Assembly: GCF_963677035.1 (NCBI RefSeq)
Contig: NZ_OY781472.1
Span: 1,550,001 to 1,614,000, forward strand
Origin: an uncultured Hyphomonas sp.
GTDB taxonomy: Bacteria; Pseudomonadota; Alphaproteobacteria; Caulobacterales; Hyphomonadaceae
DNA length: 64,000 nt
Direction: 5' to 3'
The position numbers and the translations under genes were made by a program. The notes under the pieces were generated by a model that searched no databases, was not told where the DNA came from, and saw nothing but the letters and a program-made list of their open reading frames with translations. Shown piece after piece: positions 1 through 9,016 of this stretch; positions within the stretch are counted from its first letter, which is position 1; every line of letters begins with the position of its first letter.

Positions 1-237
1 CACCGCGCAGACCACGACCAGCACGCCGACAAGGCCTGCCGCAAGCTCAGGCACGGAAATGTCATGGTCGTCGACCTTGATCGAGCCGATGCTGATGGGA
101 GACCCGGAGAGCATCGAAACGAGTTCAACGCCGCCGGCCAGGAGAACGATGGCGCCGATCGCGGCCGTCATCCACATGACGACTGTGACGAGGACTGTCA
201 TGATTGCCGCCATGGAATTGTGCGTTTTGCCTGTCAT
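1..237 (-). CDS. Integral membrane protein, N-terminal part (runs off window)
   Basis: An open reading frame on the minus strand starts with ATG at 237 and stays open to base 1, giving 79 codons with no stop. The predicted protein has a short polar N-terminus, a long hydrophobic segment at about residues 9-40 rich in Met, Val, Thr and Ala, a polar linker containing a KVDDHD-type stretch, and a second hydrophobic segment at the window edge. This is the pattern of a small multi-spanning inner-membrane protein. It is divergent from rdgB. I do not recognise a family, and the C-terminus is outside the window. Confidence 0.65.
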   Translation of the reverse strand, partial: MTGKTHNSMAAIMTVLVTVVMWMTAAIGAIVLLAGGVELVSMLSGSPISIGSIKVDDHDISVPELAAGLVGVLVVVCAV

Positions 238-371
238 GCCTTCTTCTCTTCATCCTTTCCGCCGGATGATCTATGCCGGTGGGGTCGTTGCTTTTGCATG
301 AACCCTTACCGAATAACGATATACATATTTGTGACGAAAGCAAGAATTGAACCATTTCAGAAGGGCGAAAT

Positions 372-977
372 ATGACACATCGCACCCTGTCCGCCGGCAG
401 GTTGGTTGCCGCCACGCATAACAAGGGAAAAGTCAGGGAACTCAAGGACTTATTTGAGCCTCTGGGCCTTGAGATTGTCTCTGCAATTGACCTGGACCTG
501 CCGGAGCCCGAAGAAACTGAGAGCAGCTTCAGCGGCAATGCGCTGCTGAAAGCGCGTGCCGCAGCTGAAAAAACGGGGGCGCCGGCCCTGTCGGACGATT
601 CCGGTCTGTCGGTTACTTTGCTGGATGGGGCGCCCGGGATTTACTCGGCCCGCTGGGCAGGAGAGCCCCGGGATTTCGGGGTCGCAATGGCCCGCGTGGA
701 GCAGGAACTGCAGGCGGCAGGCAATTCCGATCGCTCCGCCAAATTCGTCTGTGCGCTCGCCGTCGTCTGGCCGGACGGGCACGAAGAAGTCTTCGAAGGC
801 GAAGTGCACGGGGAGCTTGTCTGGCCGCCGAGAGGGGACAAGGGCTTTGGGTATGACCCCGTCTTCGTCGCTGAGGGAGAGACCCGGACGTTTGGCGAAA
901 TGGACCCGGACCGGAAACATGCGATGAGTCACCGGGCCGATGCCTTCGCCAAGCTCAAGGCGGCGCTGTTGCCATGA
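372..977 (+). CDS. rdgB: RdgB/HAM1 non-canonical purine NTP pyrophosphatase
   Basis: The 201-residue product has the usual length of the Ham1/RdgB family. It hydrolyses dITP, XTP and similar deaminated purine nucleotides to monophosphates and so keeps them out of DNA and RNA. Visible family features are the N-terminal [11 protein letters not shown] substrate/phosphate motif (residues 13-23), the LSDDSGL metal site around residue 73, and the FGYDPVF segment followed by a C-terminal SHR motif. Its stop overlaps the hemW start by four bases (ATGA), so the two are translationally coupled. Cytoplasmic. Confidence 0.95.
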   Translation: MTHRTLSAGRLVAATHNKGKVRELKDLFEPLGLEIVSAIDLDLPEPEETESSFSGNALLKARAAAEKTGAPALSDDSGLSVTLLDGAPGIYSARWAGEPRDFGVAMARVEQELQAAGNSDRSAKFVCALAVVWPDGHEEVFEGEVHGELVWPPRGDKGFGYDPVFVAEGETRTFGEMDPDRKHAMSHRADAFAKLKAALLP

Positions 978-2149
978 CCGATGATGCCCTTCACCCGTTC
1001 GGCCCGCATTTCGGCTTCGGTCTCTACGTCCATTGGCCTTATTGCACGCGCATCTGCCCGTATTGCGATTTCAACGTCTATGCCGCCAAGGACCGCGATC
1101 CATCGCTGCTGGTTGAGGCGATCTGCGCAGATATCCGCACACACCGGACCCGTATGCCGGACCATGGCGCGCTGGATTCCGTCTATCTCGGCGGTGGTAC
1201 GCCGTCGCTCCTGGCGCCGGGGGATGTGGAACGCATCCTGAAGGCCGCGGATGAGGCCTTTGGCGTAAAGCCGGGCGCGGAAATCACGCTGGAGGCAAAC
1301 CCCAATGATGTTATGCGGGCTGACCTTGCAGGCCTCAGCAGCGCTGGGGTGAACCGGCTGTCGGTGGGGGTCCAGTCGCTTCGCGATTCTGCGCTCGCTT
1401 TCCTCGGCCGGGACCATGATGCCGACGGTGCGCGTGCGAGCGTCGCGCGGGCCATGCGCGCATTCCGGTCGGTCAGCGTCGATCTTATCTATGCCCGGCC
1501 CGGGCAGCAGACCGATGACTGGCAGAGCGAACTGGAAGATGTGCTGGCCCTCGGCATGCCGCATCTTTCGCTCTACGAACTGACCATCAAGGAAGGCACG
1601 GCATTCGGGCTCGCGGTCGGCCGCGGCCAGATCACCCCCATGCCGGATGATGATCAGGCCGACATGTTTGAGCTGACGCAGGACATTCTCGGAAAGGCCG
1701 GCCTTCCGGCTTACGAAGTGTCGAACCATGCCATGTCGCCAGAGCACCAGTCTGTGCACAATCTCATTTACTGGCAGGGCGGCGACTGGATTGGGGCAGG
1801 CCCCGGGGCGCATGGCCGTGTCACCGTTGGCGGACATCGCTATGCCTATGAAGCGCACCGCCGCCCGGAAGTGTATATGGCGAATGTGCAGGCCCTCGGG
1901 TCTGGTTGGGGCGACGCTGAGCGGCTCGATTCCAACGCGATCGCCCAGGAATTGCTAGCCATGGGCCTGCGCCCCACCAGCGGAATTGACGTGGCGCGGA
2001 TTGAAGCGGTGTCCGGACGGCCTGTGCCGCGCGAAAAGATCGGCGTCTTCGTGGATCAGGGCTGGGTGACATTCGACCAGGGTGTCCTGTCGCTGACACC
2101 GTCGGGCCGTTTGCTGGCGGACGCCCTGACGGCGCAGCTTGCATCCTGA
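974..2149 (+). CDS. hemW: HemW-type radical SAM protein (haem chaperone)
   Basis: The 391-residue protein carries the radical SAM cluster motif [11 protein letters not shown] (Cys24, Cys28, Cys31), which has the CxxxCxxC spacing, followed by the GGGTPS motif of HemN/HemW proteins. Its length is nearer HemW than the longer coproporphyrinogen III oxidase HemN, so I call HemW, a haem-binding and haem-inserting protein, rather than the oxidase. The C-terminal HemN domain (about residues 270-380) is present. It overlaps the end of rdgB, an arrangement often seen in Alphaproteobacteria. Confidence 0.92.
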   Translation: MTDDALHPFGPHFGFGLYVHWPYCTRICPYCDFNVYAAKDRDPSLLVEAICADIRTHRTRMPDHGALDSVYLGGGTPSLLAPGDVERILKAADEAFGVKPGAEITLEANPNDVMRADLAGLSSAGVNRLSVGVQSLRDSALAFLGRDHDADGARASVARAMRAFRSVSVDLIYARPGQQTDDWQSELEDVLALGMPHLSLYELTIKEGTAFGLAVGRGQITPMPDDDQADMFELTQDILGKAGLPAYEVSNHAMSPEHQSVHNLIYWQGGDWIGAGPGAHGRVTVGGHRYAYEAHRRPEVYMANVQALGSGWGDAERLDSNAIAQELLAMGLRPTSGIDVARIEAVSGRPVPREKIGVFVDQGWVTFDQGVLSLTPSGRLLADALTAQLAS

Positions 2150-2164
2150 TTTCCCGTTTCTAGG

Positions 2165-2752
2165 TTAAACCGGGGGAGGGTGGCCCATCTTCTCTTCCCA
2201 GTGCCGCCGGCAGAGTGACACATAGGTTGCCTTATCGATGGAGACCTGGTCGCCCTCGGTCAGGGCCTTTCCGTCCGGGCCCAGACGAACGACCATGGTG
2301 GCTTTGCGGCCGCATTCGCAGATGGTGCGCACTTCGCGCAGGGAGTCTGCAATGGCGAGCAGGGCCGCAGACCCTTCGAACAGCTCCCCGCGGAAATCAG
2401 TGCGCAGGCCGTAAGCCAGCACCGGTACGTTCAGATGGTCTGCTACGCGGGCCAGCTGCCAGGCCTGATCCCTTGTCAGGAACTGGGCCTCATCCACAAA
2501 AACCGCATCGACCTGATGCTCTGCCTGCCGCTCCCGGATCAGCGAGAACAGGTCTGTTTCGGCCGTATACAGGGTCGCATCGGCACTTATGCCGATGCGG
2601 GAAGAGATGTGCCCGGCATCATCATCCTTGTAGAGGGCGGATGTGAGCAGGAGGACATCCATCCCCTGCTCACGATAGTTGTGTGCCGCCTGCAACAGGA
2701 GCGTCGACTTGCCGGCATTCATGGCCGCGTAGGAGAAGTAGAGCTTCGCCAT
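2165..2752 (-). CDS. tdk: Thymidine kinase (type II, TK1-like)
   Basis: The 195-residue protein matches the bacterial TK1-like thymidine kinase family, which phosphorylates thymidine with ATP in the salvage pathway. The P-loop SYAAMNAGKST is at residues 8-18. A DEAQF Walker B-like motif lies near residue 86 (VFVDEAQFL). The lasso/zinc region near the C-terminus contains CECGRK and a later CRRHW pair. It is convergent with hemW and lies 20 bases downstream of the ggt gene on the same strand, so the two may share a transcript. Confidence 0.95.
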   Translation of the reverse strand: MAKLYFSYAAMNAGKSTLLLQAAHNYREQGMDVLLLTSALYKDDDAGHISSRIGISADATLYTAETDLFSLIRERQAEHQVDAVFVDEAQFLTRDQAWQLARVADHLNVPVLAYGLRTDFRGELFEGSAALLAIADSLREVRTICECGRKATMVVRLGPDGKALTEGDQVSIDKATYVSLCRRHWEEKMGHPPPV

Positions 2753-2772
2753 CCCGGGTGAGGCGTGGCCGT

Positions 2773-4605
2773 CTATTCGAGGGCGCGTGCAACCCCGTCA
2801 CGGCGCGGGTCCGCTCCGCCGTCCAGGCCATCCTCGCGTACGACGATGACGTGCAGGCCGGAATTCTCACCTTCACGCTCTTCGACATTGTAGCCCATCT
2901 CGCGCAGGGCTTCGGCCGCTTCCGGCCCGCCTTCGCGGTCGACTTCCACGCCAACCACATCGCCGCGGGCGATGATGTTCGGCAGGTTGATGGCTTCCTG
3001 TGCCGACAGGCCCCATTCGAGCACACCGACCAGCGTCTTGGCGACATAGGCAACGATGGAGTTGCCGCCCGGCGACCCTGTCACCATGAACAGATCGCCT
3101 TCCGGATCAAAGACCACCGTCGGGGACATGGACGAGCGGGGGCGCTTGTTGCCGGCAACGGCGTTGGCCACCGGTTTGCCGCCCTTTGTCGGCTCGCGCG
3201 AGAAATCGGTCAGCTGGTTGTTCAGCATGAAGCCGTGAACCATGATCGAGTTACCGAACGCCGCTTCGACGGTCATCGTCATCGAGACAGCATTCCCCTC
3301 GGTGTCGATGATCGAGAAATGGGTCGTGCCCGGATGATGCTCGGTCGGGTCTTCGCCCCACATCTGGCGCATCGGGCCGCGGCCGAGCGCAAGCCCCGGA
3401 TCACCCGGCGTTGCATGCTGGTCTGGCGCGAAGACTTCTGTCGCACGCACGTCGAGATAGATCCGGTCGATCAGCTCGGCCGACGGAACCGGCACGAAAT
3501 CCGGGTCGGCGACATAGTGGTCGCGGTCGGCATAGGTCAGACGCTGGGCGTCGACGAAGGCCTTCAGTTGCGCCGTGTCGGTGGACTCTTCCGCATCTTC
3601 CGGTTCGAGGCGGTCATACAGGCCGACGATCATGTTCTGCGTCACACCGCCGGAAGACGGCGGAGGCGCCGAGCAGATCTCGTAGCCATCCGGTGCGACG
3701 CCGCACAGTGCCGGACGAACGGCGACTTCATAATTCGCAAGGTCTTCCACCGTCATGACGCCCGGCAGGTCCGGATCGTGTGTCACGGCATAGGCGATCG
3801 ATTCAGCGATATCACCGGTATAGAAGGCGGCCGGGCCTTCGGTTGCGATCCGCTTCAGCGTTTCGGCATAGGCCGGATTGGTCTTGATCGAGCCTTCTGC
3901 CAGCGGCACGCCATCCGGATAGAAATAGGCCGAAGATTCCGGCAGGTCATCCAGACGGACATATTGCTGAAGGCGGTCACTGGCCAGCGTGGCTGCGAGC
4001 TTGCGTTCCACCACGAAGCCGTCTTCGGCGAGCGTGATGGCAGGCTGGAAGAGGTCTTCCCAGTCCAGCTTGCCGGCCGCGTCATGCGCAGATTTGTAGA
4101 GGGCAACCGCACCCGGCACGCCGACTGAGCGGCCGGACTGCCAGGCGGAGAAGAAGTCCAGCACCTTGCCGTCCTGCATGAAATATTCCGGCGTGGCCGC
4201 AGCGGGCGCGCGCTCGCGTCCGTCAAATACGGTGATTTCGCCGCTGGCGTGGTCGTAATAGACCATGAAGCCGCCCCCGCCGATGCCGGAGCTTTCCGGC
4301 TCGACAAGACCAAGGGCCGTGTGCACCGCGATGGCCGCGTCGACGGCCGAGCCGCCTTCGCGCAGGATCTCAAGCCCAGCTTCCACGGCTTCGGGATTTG
4401 CCGCCGCCACCATGGCGCCTTTGGTCCACTCAGTTTCATCGGCAACTGCCACTTCGGCTTCGAGGGCTTCTGCGGCGGCTGCCTCTGCCGCGCTTTGCGC
4501 CGCTTCGGAGGCCGAGACGTCCTGCTTTCCTTCCGGCGCCGCACAAGCAGACAGGAGGAGGGCAGCCAGGAAAGGGGCGGCAAGGAGGGGGCGGGCGATC
4601 TTCAT
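2773..4605 (-). CDS. ggt: Gamma-glutamyltransferase, predicted lipoprotein
   Basis: The 610-residue precursor belongs to the Ntn-hydrolase gamma-glutamyltranspeptidases, which cleave glutathione and transfer its gamma-glutamyl group in the periplasm. The N-terminus is a lipoprotein signal ending LLLSAC, with Cys21 as the likely lipidated residue, followed by an Ala/Glu-rich linker to about residue 58. The autoprocessing signature TTHFSI begins at Thr427, the expected catalytic nucleophile that becomes the N-terminus of the small subunit. The downstream GNAVSMTMT segment also fits the family signature. Lipid anchoring rather than free secretion is the notable variation. Confidence 0.94.
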   Translation of the reverse strand: MKIARPLLAAPFLAALLLSACAAPEGKQDVSASEAAQSAAEAAAAEALEAEVAVADETEWTKGAMVAAANPEAVEAGLEILREGGSAVDAAIAVHTALGLVEPESSGIGGGGFMVYYDHASGEITVFDGRERAPAAATPEYFMQDGKVLDFFSAWQSGRSVGVPGAVALYKSAHDAAGKLDWEDLFQPAITLAEDGFVVERKLAATLASDRLQQYVRLDDLPESSAYFYPDGVPLAEGSIKTNPAYAETLKRIATEGPAAFYTGDIAESIAYAVTHDPDLPGVMTVEDLANYEVAVRPALCGVAPDGYEICSAPPPSSGGVTQNMIVGLYDRLEPEDAEESTDTAQLKAFVDAQRLTYADRDHYVADPDFVPVPSAELIDRIYLDVRATEVFAPDQHATPGDPGLALGRGPMRQMWGEDPTEHHPGTTHFSIIDTEGNAVSMTMTVEAAFGNSIMVHGFMLNNQLTDFSREPTKGGKPVANAVAGNKRPRSSMSPTVVFDPEGDLFMVTGSPGGNSIVAYVAKTLVGVLEWGLSAQEAINLPNIIARGDVVGVEVDREGGPEAAEALREMGYNVEEREGENSGLHVIVVREDGLDGGADPRRDGVARALE

Positions 4606-4685
4606 GGGAGTGTCCTTGGCTTGCGTGAGTCGCGCCGGACCTTAAGAGAAGGAGTTCCAAAGGGAAAGACCAACAGGACATTGTA

Positions 4686-5687
4686 ATGCCTACAACAGCC
4701 GGGAAACGGAATCTGATCTCCGACGTTGCGGGGGTGCGCGTCGGACAGGCACAGGACGCCCGCGTCAACACCGGTGTGACCGTCATACTGCCGGACCGGC
4801 CAGCGGTTGCCGCCTGCGCTGTTGCTGGTGGCGGGCCGGGTACACGGGAAACCGATTTGCTGTCGGCCGGTGCAATGGTGGATCAGGTCGATGCGATCTT
4901 CCTGTCAGGCGGAAGCGCGTTCGGACTGGGGGCAGCCGATGGCGTGCTAGCCGGTCTCAAACAGGCGGGGCGGGGGTTCAGCCTTGTCGAGCGCCCCGGC
5001 GTGCCACCAACACCGATCGTGCCCGGTGCTATTCTCTATGACCTCGCCAATGGCGGCGACAAGGATTGGGATGGGATCGCGCCTTATGCGGCGCTGGGTC
5101 TTGAAGCCTTCAAAGCCGCCTCCGCGACGTTTGCGCTTGGCCGGGCAGGGGCAGGGTATGGCGCGCTGGCCGGCCAGTTTCCGGGCGGAACCGGCTCGGC
5201 CAGCGTGGTCATGCCGGAAGGGATCACTGTTGGCGCATTGGCCTGCGTCAACTGCTTCGGCTCTGTGCTGATGCCCGGAACAGATGCCTATTGGGCCTGG
5301 CCCTATGAGATGGACGGCGAATTCGGAGGCGTCCGCCCGCCAGCAGACTTCTCGATGGATGCAGAAGACTGGGGCGCGGCGAAGGCCGATCCGGGCCTCG
5401 GGCAGAACACCACAATCGCCTGCGTGGCGACGGATGCTGCCCTGACCCCGTCCCAGGCGCAGCGCGTGGCCCAGATGGCTCTCTCAGGGTTTTCCCGTGC
5501 CATCCGGCCGGTATTTGCGCCTTTCGACGGAGATGCGGTTTTTGTGCTATCAACCAAGGCTGAAGACTCACCGGCGCCGGATCCATTGATGGTGACCCGC
5601 ATCGGAGAACTCGCTGCCTCGACACTGGCCCGGGCAATTGCGCGCGGGGTGCACGAGGCACGCAGGCAAACCGGAGCCGGGGTCTGA
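4686..5687 (+). CDS. P1 family (DmpA-type) peptidase / L-aminopeptidase-D-esterase
   Basis: The 333-residue protein matches the self-processing P1 peptidases related to DmpA, which remove N-terminal residues from peptides or amides. The family order is visible: an N-terminal ISDVAGVRVG segment, an SGGSAFGL motif near residue 74, TVGALACVN near residue 181, and NTTIACVATD at residues 241-250. By position, Thr242 is the probable autoproteolytic nucleophile (Ser in DmpA itself); that is my alignment from memory. It is divergent from ggt across about 80 bases, and the protease gene follows 31 bases downstream. Confidence 0.88.
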   Translation: MPTTAGKRNLISDVAGVRVGQAQDARVNTGVTVILPDRPAVAACAVAGGGPGTRETDLLSAGAMVDQVDAIFLSGGSAFGLGAADGVLAGLKQAGRGFSLVERPGVPPTPIVPGAILYDLANGGDKDWDGIAPYAALGLEAFKAASATFALGRAGAGYGALAGQFPGGTGSASVVMPEGITVGALACVNCFGSVLMPGTDAYWAWPYEMDGEFGGVRPPADFSMDAEDWGAAKADPGLGQNTTIACVATDAALTPSQAQRVAQMALSGFSRAIRPVFAPFDGDAVFVLSTKAEDSPAPDPLMVTRIGELAASTLARAIARGVHEARRQTGAGV

Positions 5688-5718
5688 GGGGAACAAAGCA
5701 GGGGAAGGATCTGTCCGC

Positions 5719-6726
5719 ATGAGACCAGTCTGGAAATGGGGACTCGCCCTGGGCGCGGTGGCGCTCGCGGCAGCCTGTGTGGTCGGCGGACGCGAAGCCA
5801 ATCCGGAAGACTGGCCAGGCGTTGTGTCTCTTCAGTCCCAGCAGGGGCGGAACATCTATCACGAGTGCGGCGCCTCGATGATATCTCCCGAATGGGCGCT
5901 GACCGCGGCGCATTGCGTGGAAACGGTGCGGGTTGAGCCAGATACAGGAAAGGCTGCCCAGTATCTGCCGGATGCGAAGGGTGACCTGAAACGGTTCGGT
6001 CCGCTCCATGTCGTTGTCGGGGCCGGCACGCTGCTGGAAACGCCAAAGGACGCAACGTTTCCGGTCGACCGCATCATTATTCATCCGGGTTACAAGGCAG
6101 GCCATGCGGAGCATGGCGACGACCTGGCGCTCATTCACATCGCAGGGCGTTGGGAGGGCCCGCTTTCCCGTCTTGACGGGCTGACGGGCCGCGCGCCCGA
6201 TCCTGAGGCGGCCGAAACCGAAGTTGTCGTCGCCGGATATGGCAACACGGAAGAGCAGGGCAGCCAGGAAGAAGGCTTCAACCGTACAGGCCGGCATGTC
6301 AGCGCGCCGAGCCTGGCGCTCATGGAAGGGATTGTGCCTCCGGTCGATCCCGGCACATGCAATACGCAGATCGCGGCCCTGATCGACAAGTATGGACTGG
6401 ACGAGGCGTTCGCCGGCGTCAGCGTCGATCCGGCCTTTCAGATGTGCGCAGGCACAGGCGGCACCGATTCCTGCCAGGGTGACAGCGGCGGCCCGCTGGT
6501 TGCCCGCACCTGGGAAGATGGCCCGGTACAGATCGGTGTTGTCAGCTGGGGACTCGGCTGTGCCCGCCAGGACAGTCCCGGCGTCTATTCCCGCGTCTCG
6601 GCCTATGCAGACTGGATTTCCGGCGAGACGGGGATCGAACGGGATCTGGAGACACCCTCATCCAACCGCCCGGAATATGACCGGCCAGCCGGTGAGGCGA
6701 ACAGTGCCGGCCGCGCCCAGGAATAG
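5719..6726 (+). CDS. Trypsin-like serine protease, predicted lipoprotein
   Basis: The ATG at 5719 is preferred over an upstream in-frame start at 5638 because it follows a GGGGAAGG ribosome site and opens directly into a signal sequence ending ALAAAC (Cys20), giving 335 residues. Chymotrypsin-fold catalytic motifs are all present: TAAHC (His65), DDLALIH (Asp135) and GDSGGPLV, with VVGGREA resembling the mature N-terminus of trypsins. The C-terminal 40 residues are polar and low in predicted structure. It probably acts in the periplasm or at the outer membrane. The substrate is unknown. Confidence 0.88.
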   Translation: MRPVWKWGLALGAVALAAACVVGGREANPEDWPGVVSLQSQQGRNIYHECGASMISPEWALTAAHCVETVRVEPDTGKAAQYLPDAKGDLKRFGPLHVVVGAGTLLETPKDATFPVDRIIIHPGYKAGHAEHGDDLALIHIAGRWEGPLSRLDGLTGRAPDPEAAETEVVVAGYGNTEEQGSQEEGFNRTGRHVSAPSLALMEGIVPPVDPGTCNTQIAALIDKYGLDEAFAGVSVDPAFQMCAGTGGTDSCQGDSGGPLVARTWEDGPVQIGVVSWGLGCARQDSPGVYSRVSAYADWISGETGIERDLETPSSNRPEYDRPAGEANSAGRAQE

Positions 6727-6812
6727 GTTTGCCCGGTTCCGCTGCAGAAGGCCGGGAAAACAGGCTTGCATCCCTTGGGGGCTGACTGTATGTGTCCGCC
6801 TTCTTTCGGCCG

Positions 6813-6889
6813 GCACCGGTAGCTCAGTTGGATAGAGCACTAGACTACGAATCTAGGGGTCGGGGGTTCGAATCCTCCCCGGTGCGCCA
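6813..6889 (+). tRNA. tRNA-Arg (anticodon ACG)
   Basis: A 77-base cloverleaf is readable directly. The acceptor stem GCACCGG pairs with CCGGTGC before an encoded GCCA end. The D arm has AGCTCAGTTGGATAGAGC. The anticodon stem CTAGA/TCTAG holds loop CTACGAA with anticodon ACG. The T loop is GTTCGAATC. ACG is deaminated to ICG and reads CGN arginine codons. A fragment resembling a tRNA-Arg 3' end recurs at 8950. Confidence 0.97.
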
Positions 6890-7057
6890 TTCTCCTTTAA
6901 AAGTGAAGACGCTGCGTGGTCTGCGAAAGTAGGGGGCCGCGCAACATAGCTATGCTGTCCGGAGATCGGATGGCGCGCCATCCCTCCCATTTCGCGGTTT
7001 CAGAGTCACACCCTCGCTCGGTGACGGCGTAGGGTGCGGATCAGCAAGCGTCGTCGG

Positions 7058-7462
7058 TCAGTCTGTTGCGGATCCGGCACGCTCCGACAGCAGTTTGCCG
7101 GCGATCTCCATGGCCTCATCGCGAGACGTAGTGAGCTTCAGGGGAAAGCCCCAGACTTTGCCAAAGGCCACGCCGAAAGACCTGAAGGCCAAACGCTTGG
7201 TGGCGCTTGGCTCGATCACGATCATCGCCAGCACGCGTGTCCGCAGGTCCGCCTTGTGTTTCTTCATCCACAGCGCGGTGCGCTTCTTTTCTTCATGGCT
7301 GTGCTCGTGGTCTTCGGTCGGCGCATTATCGGTCAGGATCACGAAAGGCTCGCCGCGCTTGCAGGCCGCCTCTAACGCCTCAAAGTCCTCGGCGTGGTCG
7401 TGATCGGGCGCTTCCTCATAACTCATCCAGACGAGCGGGAAATTCGTAGTGTCCAAAGGCAT
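7058..7462 (-). CDS. Conserved hypothetical, 134 aa soluble protein
   Basis: I do not recognise the family. The 134-residue product begins after a good GGAAGGAG ribosome site 8 bases before ATG at 7462. It is mostly polar with two short hydrophobic strands (VLAMIVIEPS and FGVAFGKVWG) and a His/Glu-rich stretch HDHAEDFE...HEHSHEEKKR around residues 20-60. The composition suggests a compact alpha/beta domain of the STAS/SpoIIAA-like size class, but no motif proves that. It lies 28 bases downstream of a small membrane protein gene on the same strand and is probably cotranscribed with it. Confidence 0.6.
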   Translation of the reverse strand: MPLDTTNFPLVWMSYEEAPDHDHAEDFEALEAACKRGEPFVILTDNAPTEDHEHSHEEKKRTALWMKKHKADLRTRVLAMIVIEPSATKRLAFRSFGVAFGKVWGFPLKLTTSRDEAMEIAGKLLSERAGSATD

Positions 7463-7490
7463 AGTTCATCTCCTTCCGGGATGGATGATT

Positions 7491-7889
7491 TCAGTTCGAG
7501 CGGATGTGGCGCCAGGACATGAACAGCGCAACCACGCCCGGAAGCGTGACAGCCAACAGCTCCAGGCCAACGAGATGGCTACCGTCGCGCAAGCCATCCG
7601 ACACGCCGGCAAGCGTGCTCATGATGAAAAGAAGACCGCCAAGGACGAGCATGGCCCAGTCGGTCGCGCGCGTTCCGGCAAGCGCCAGCAAAGGCGGGAC
7701 GACCCAGGCGCCGTAAAAAATGGACACACCCCACAAGGCATCTGGGCCGAACGTCATGGCTTCCATCGTCCCGCCGCTAGCGACGTAGCCGTTCAGAAAA
7801 GAGAAGCACTGGATCGTGACAAAGAGTGCTGCACCGACCGCAGGGATGAGCCACGCGAGTGCAAGTTTCACCGGGGTATTGTCGATCAT
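7491..7889 (-). CDS. Small integral membrane protein, 4 predicted TM helices
   Basis: I choose ATG at 7889 because an AGGAG site sits 7 bases upstream and the product then starts just before its first membrane helix. A longer frame reaches 7961 but adds a polar, non-coding-looking tail. The 132-residue protein has about four hydrophobic segments (residues 9-28, 45-62, 68-90 and 103-125). No family is recognised. It is divergent from the AraC-type regulator at 8079, a common arrangement for a regulator and its target, and is followed closely by the unknown gene at 7058. Confidence 0.65.
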   Translation of the reverse strand: MIDNTPVKLALAWLIPAVGAALFVTIQCFSFLNGYVASGGTMEAMTFGPDALWGVSIFYGAWVVPPLLALAGTRATDWAMLVLGGLLFIMSTLAGVSDGLRDGSHLVGLELLAVTLPGVVALFMSWRHIRSN

Positions 7890-8078
7890 CTTTAAACTCC
7901 TGTCCGAATGGGTTCGATCGGGCAGGTGAGTGCTGCCCCTGTCGAAGAGGCGCGTGACCATGGCCGCCGCTTATCCCTTCTGCCTGAAAGCAATATGTCA
8001 GCAGGTGAGTGGCGTCATTGCGCAATCACGCCATTGTATGTTTTGATCCGGCCAATATAGAAAACGCCGAGGCCTTTA

Positions 8079-8900
8079 ATGCATCTGGACGTCCGCAGCG
8101 ATTGGCTTTCCCATGTCGATGAGGTTCCGCGCGCGCTTGTTGCGGCCAACGCCGTCGCCAATCTTGAGGCCCTTGAGCAGTCGCCGCGGCACCACCATCA
8201 GAAAGCCCAACTGCTTTTCACGGTCCGCGGTATTATCAACTGCGAGGTTGAAGACGCCGTCTGGATCGTGCCGCCGCAATGCGCCGTCTGGATTCCTGGC
8301 GGGTTGCCTCATACCGTTTTCGGCTCAGGAGAGGTGGAGTGCATCTCCCTCTTCATCGAACCTCCGGAAGCTTCGGACCTGCCGAGTGAATGCTGCACGA
8401 TCACGGTGTCGGGCTTTTTTCGTCATTTGCTCATGCGGGCCAACGCGCTGCCAGAGCTTTACGATGCCGACGGACCGGACGGCCGGATCGTGTCCGTTAT
8501 CTTCGATGAGCTGGCTGTGGCATCGGTCGAAGATCTTCGCCTCCCGATCCCCAGCGATCCGCGCCTGAAGAAGCTGACCGACCTGTTGATTGCGGCGCCT
8601 GCAGATCACGCGACTGTCGCCGCGTGGGCCTCCCGCGTCGCGCTCAGCGAGCGCAGCCTGAGCCGTCTGTTGGCAGAAGAAGTCGGCATGAGTTTTGGCC
8701 GCTGGCGCCGGCAATTGCATGTGATCCTCGCCTTGCGGCACCTGAGCGCGGGTCAGACGGTCCAGGCCGTCGCGATGGGACTCGGCTATGAAAGCGCCAG
8801 CAGTTTCGTGACCATGTTTCGAAAGATGGTCGGCAAGCCGCCAAGCCGTTATCTGCTCGAGCGGCTCAGACCTGCAGTTGACGATGATGGAGGGCCGTAG
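8079..8900 (+). CDS. AraC-family transcriptional regulator with cupin-like sensor domain
   Basis: The 273-residue protein has an N-terminal AraC cupin-type ligand domain (about residues 35-105, with HHHQKAQLLF and VPPQCAVWIPGGLPH motifs typical of AraC_binding_2). Its C-terminal double helix-turn-helix spans about residues 165-265, with the second helix-turn-helix in the AVAMGLGYESASSFVTMFRKMVGKPPSRY segment. It is likely a cytoplasmic activator or repressor that senses a small molecule. Divergent orientation to the membrane-protein gene at 7889 makes that operon the obvious candidate target. A GAGG site lies 6 bases before the ATG. Confidence 0.88.
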   Translation: MHLDVRSDWLSHVDEVPRALVAANAVANLEALEQSPRHHHQKAQLLFTVRGIINCEVEDAVWIVPPQCAVWIPGGLPHTVFGSGEVECISLFIEPPEASDLPSECCTITVSGFFRHLLMRANALPELYDADGPDGRIVSVIFDELAVASVEDLRLPIPSDPRLKKLTDLLIAAPADHATVAAWASRVALSERSLSRLLAEEVGMSFGRWRRQLHVILALRHLSAGQTVQAVAMGLGYESASSFVTMFRKMVGKPPSRYLLERLRPAVDDDGGP

Positions 8901-8949
8901 AGAACCGGAGGGCTATGGCCCAAGCGCAGGGCTCACTTTCTCCCGCTCC

Positions 8950-8985
8950 GGTGCGCCATTTCCTTCAGCCAGGACGGATGCCTGA
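8950..8985 (+). repeat. Remnant resembling tRNA-Arg 3' end plus flank (inverted copy at 16084-16119)
   Basis: Bases 8950-8985 match the reverse complement of 16084-16119 at 32 of 36 positions by my hand alignment. That second copy is the 3' end of tRNA-Arg(CCG), including the encoded CCA, and its immediate downstream flank. The first 13 bases around it (CCGGTGCGCCATT) are also shared with the 3' end of tRNA-Arg(ACG) at 6879-6891. The fragment lacks all of the tRNA body, so it is not a gene. It may be a scar of site-specific integration at a tRNA-Arg gene followed by inversion. Confidence 0.6.
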
Positions 8986-9004
8986 AACAACAGGCATCCG
9001 TCCT
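8971..9004. terminator. Long perfect hairpin between convergent genes
   Basis: AGGACGGATGCCTG (8971-8984) is followed by a 6-base loop and its exact reverse complement at 8991-9004. This makes a 14-bp perfect stem between the AraC gene and the convergent glycosyltransferase gene. There is no long T-run on either side, so it may be a bidirectional weak terminator or RNA-stabilising hairpin rather than a classical intrinsic terminator. Confidence 0.6.
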
Positions 9005-9016
9005 GTCAGGCGGCCA

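Noticed and set aside
974..2149. Annotation as coproporphyrinogen III oxidase HemN
   Set aside because: The cysteine motif reads CxxxCxxC and the protein is about 390 residues, both fitting HemW rather than the longer HemN.
2683..4128. 481-codon open frame on the plus strand opposite ggt
   Set aside because: It lies antisense to a clear gamma-glutamyltransferase gene with all catalytic motifs; its own translation is rich in Arg/His with no domain, as expected from the complement of GC-rich coding DNA.
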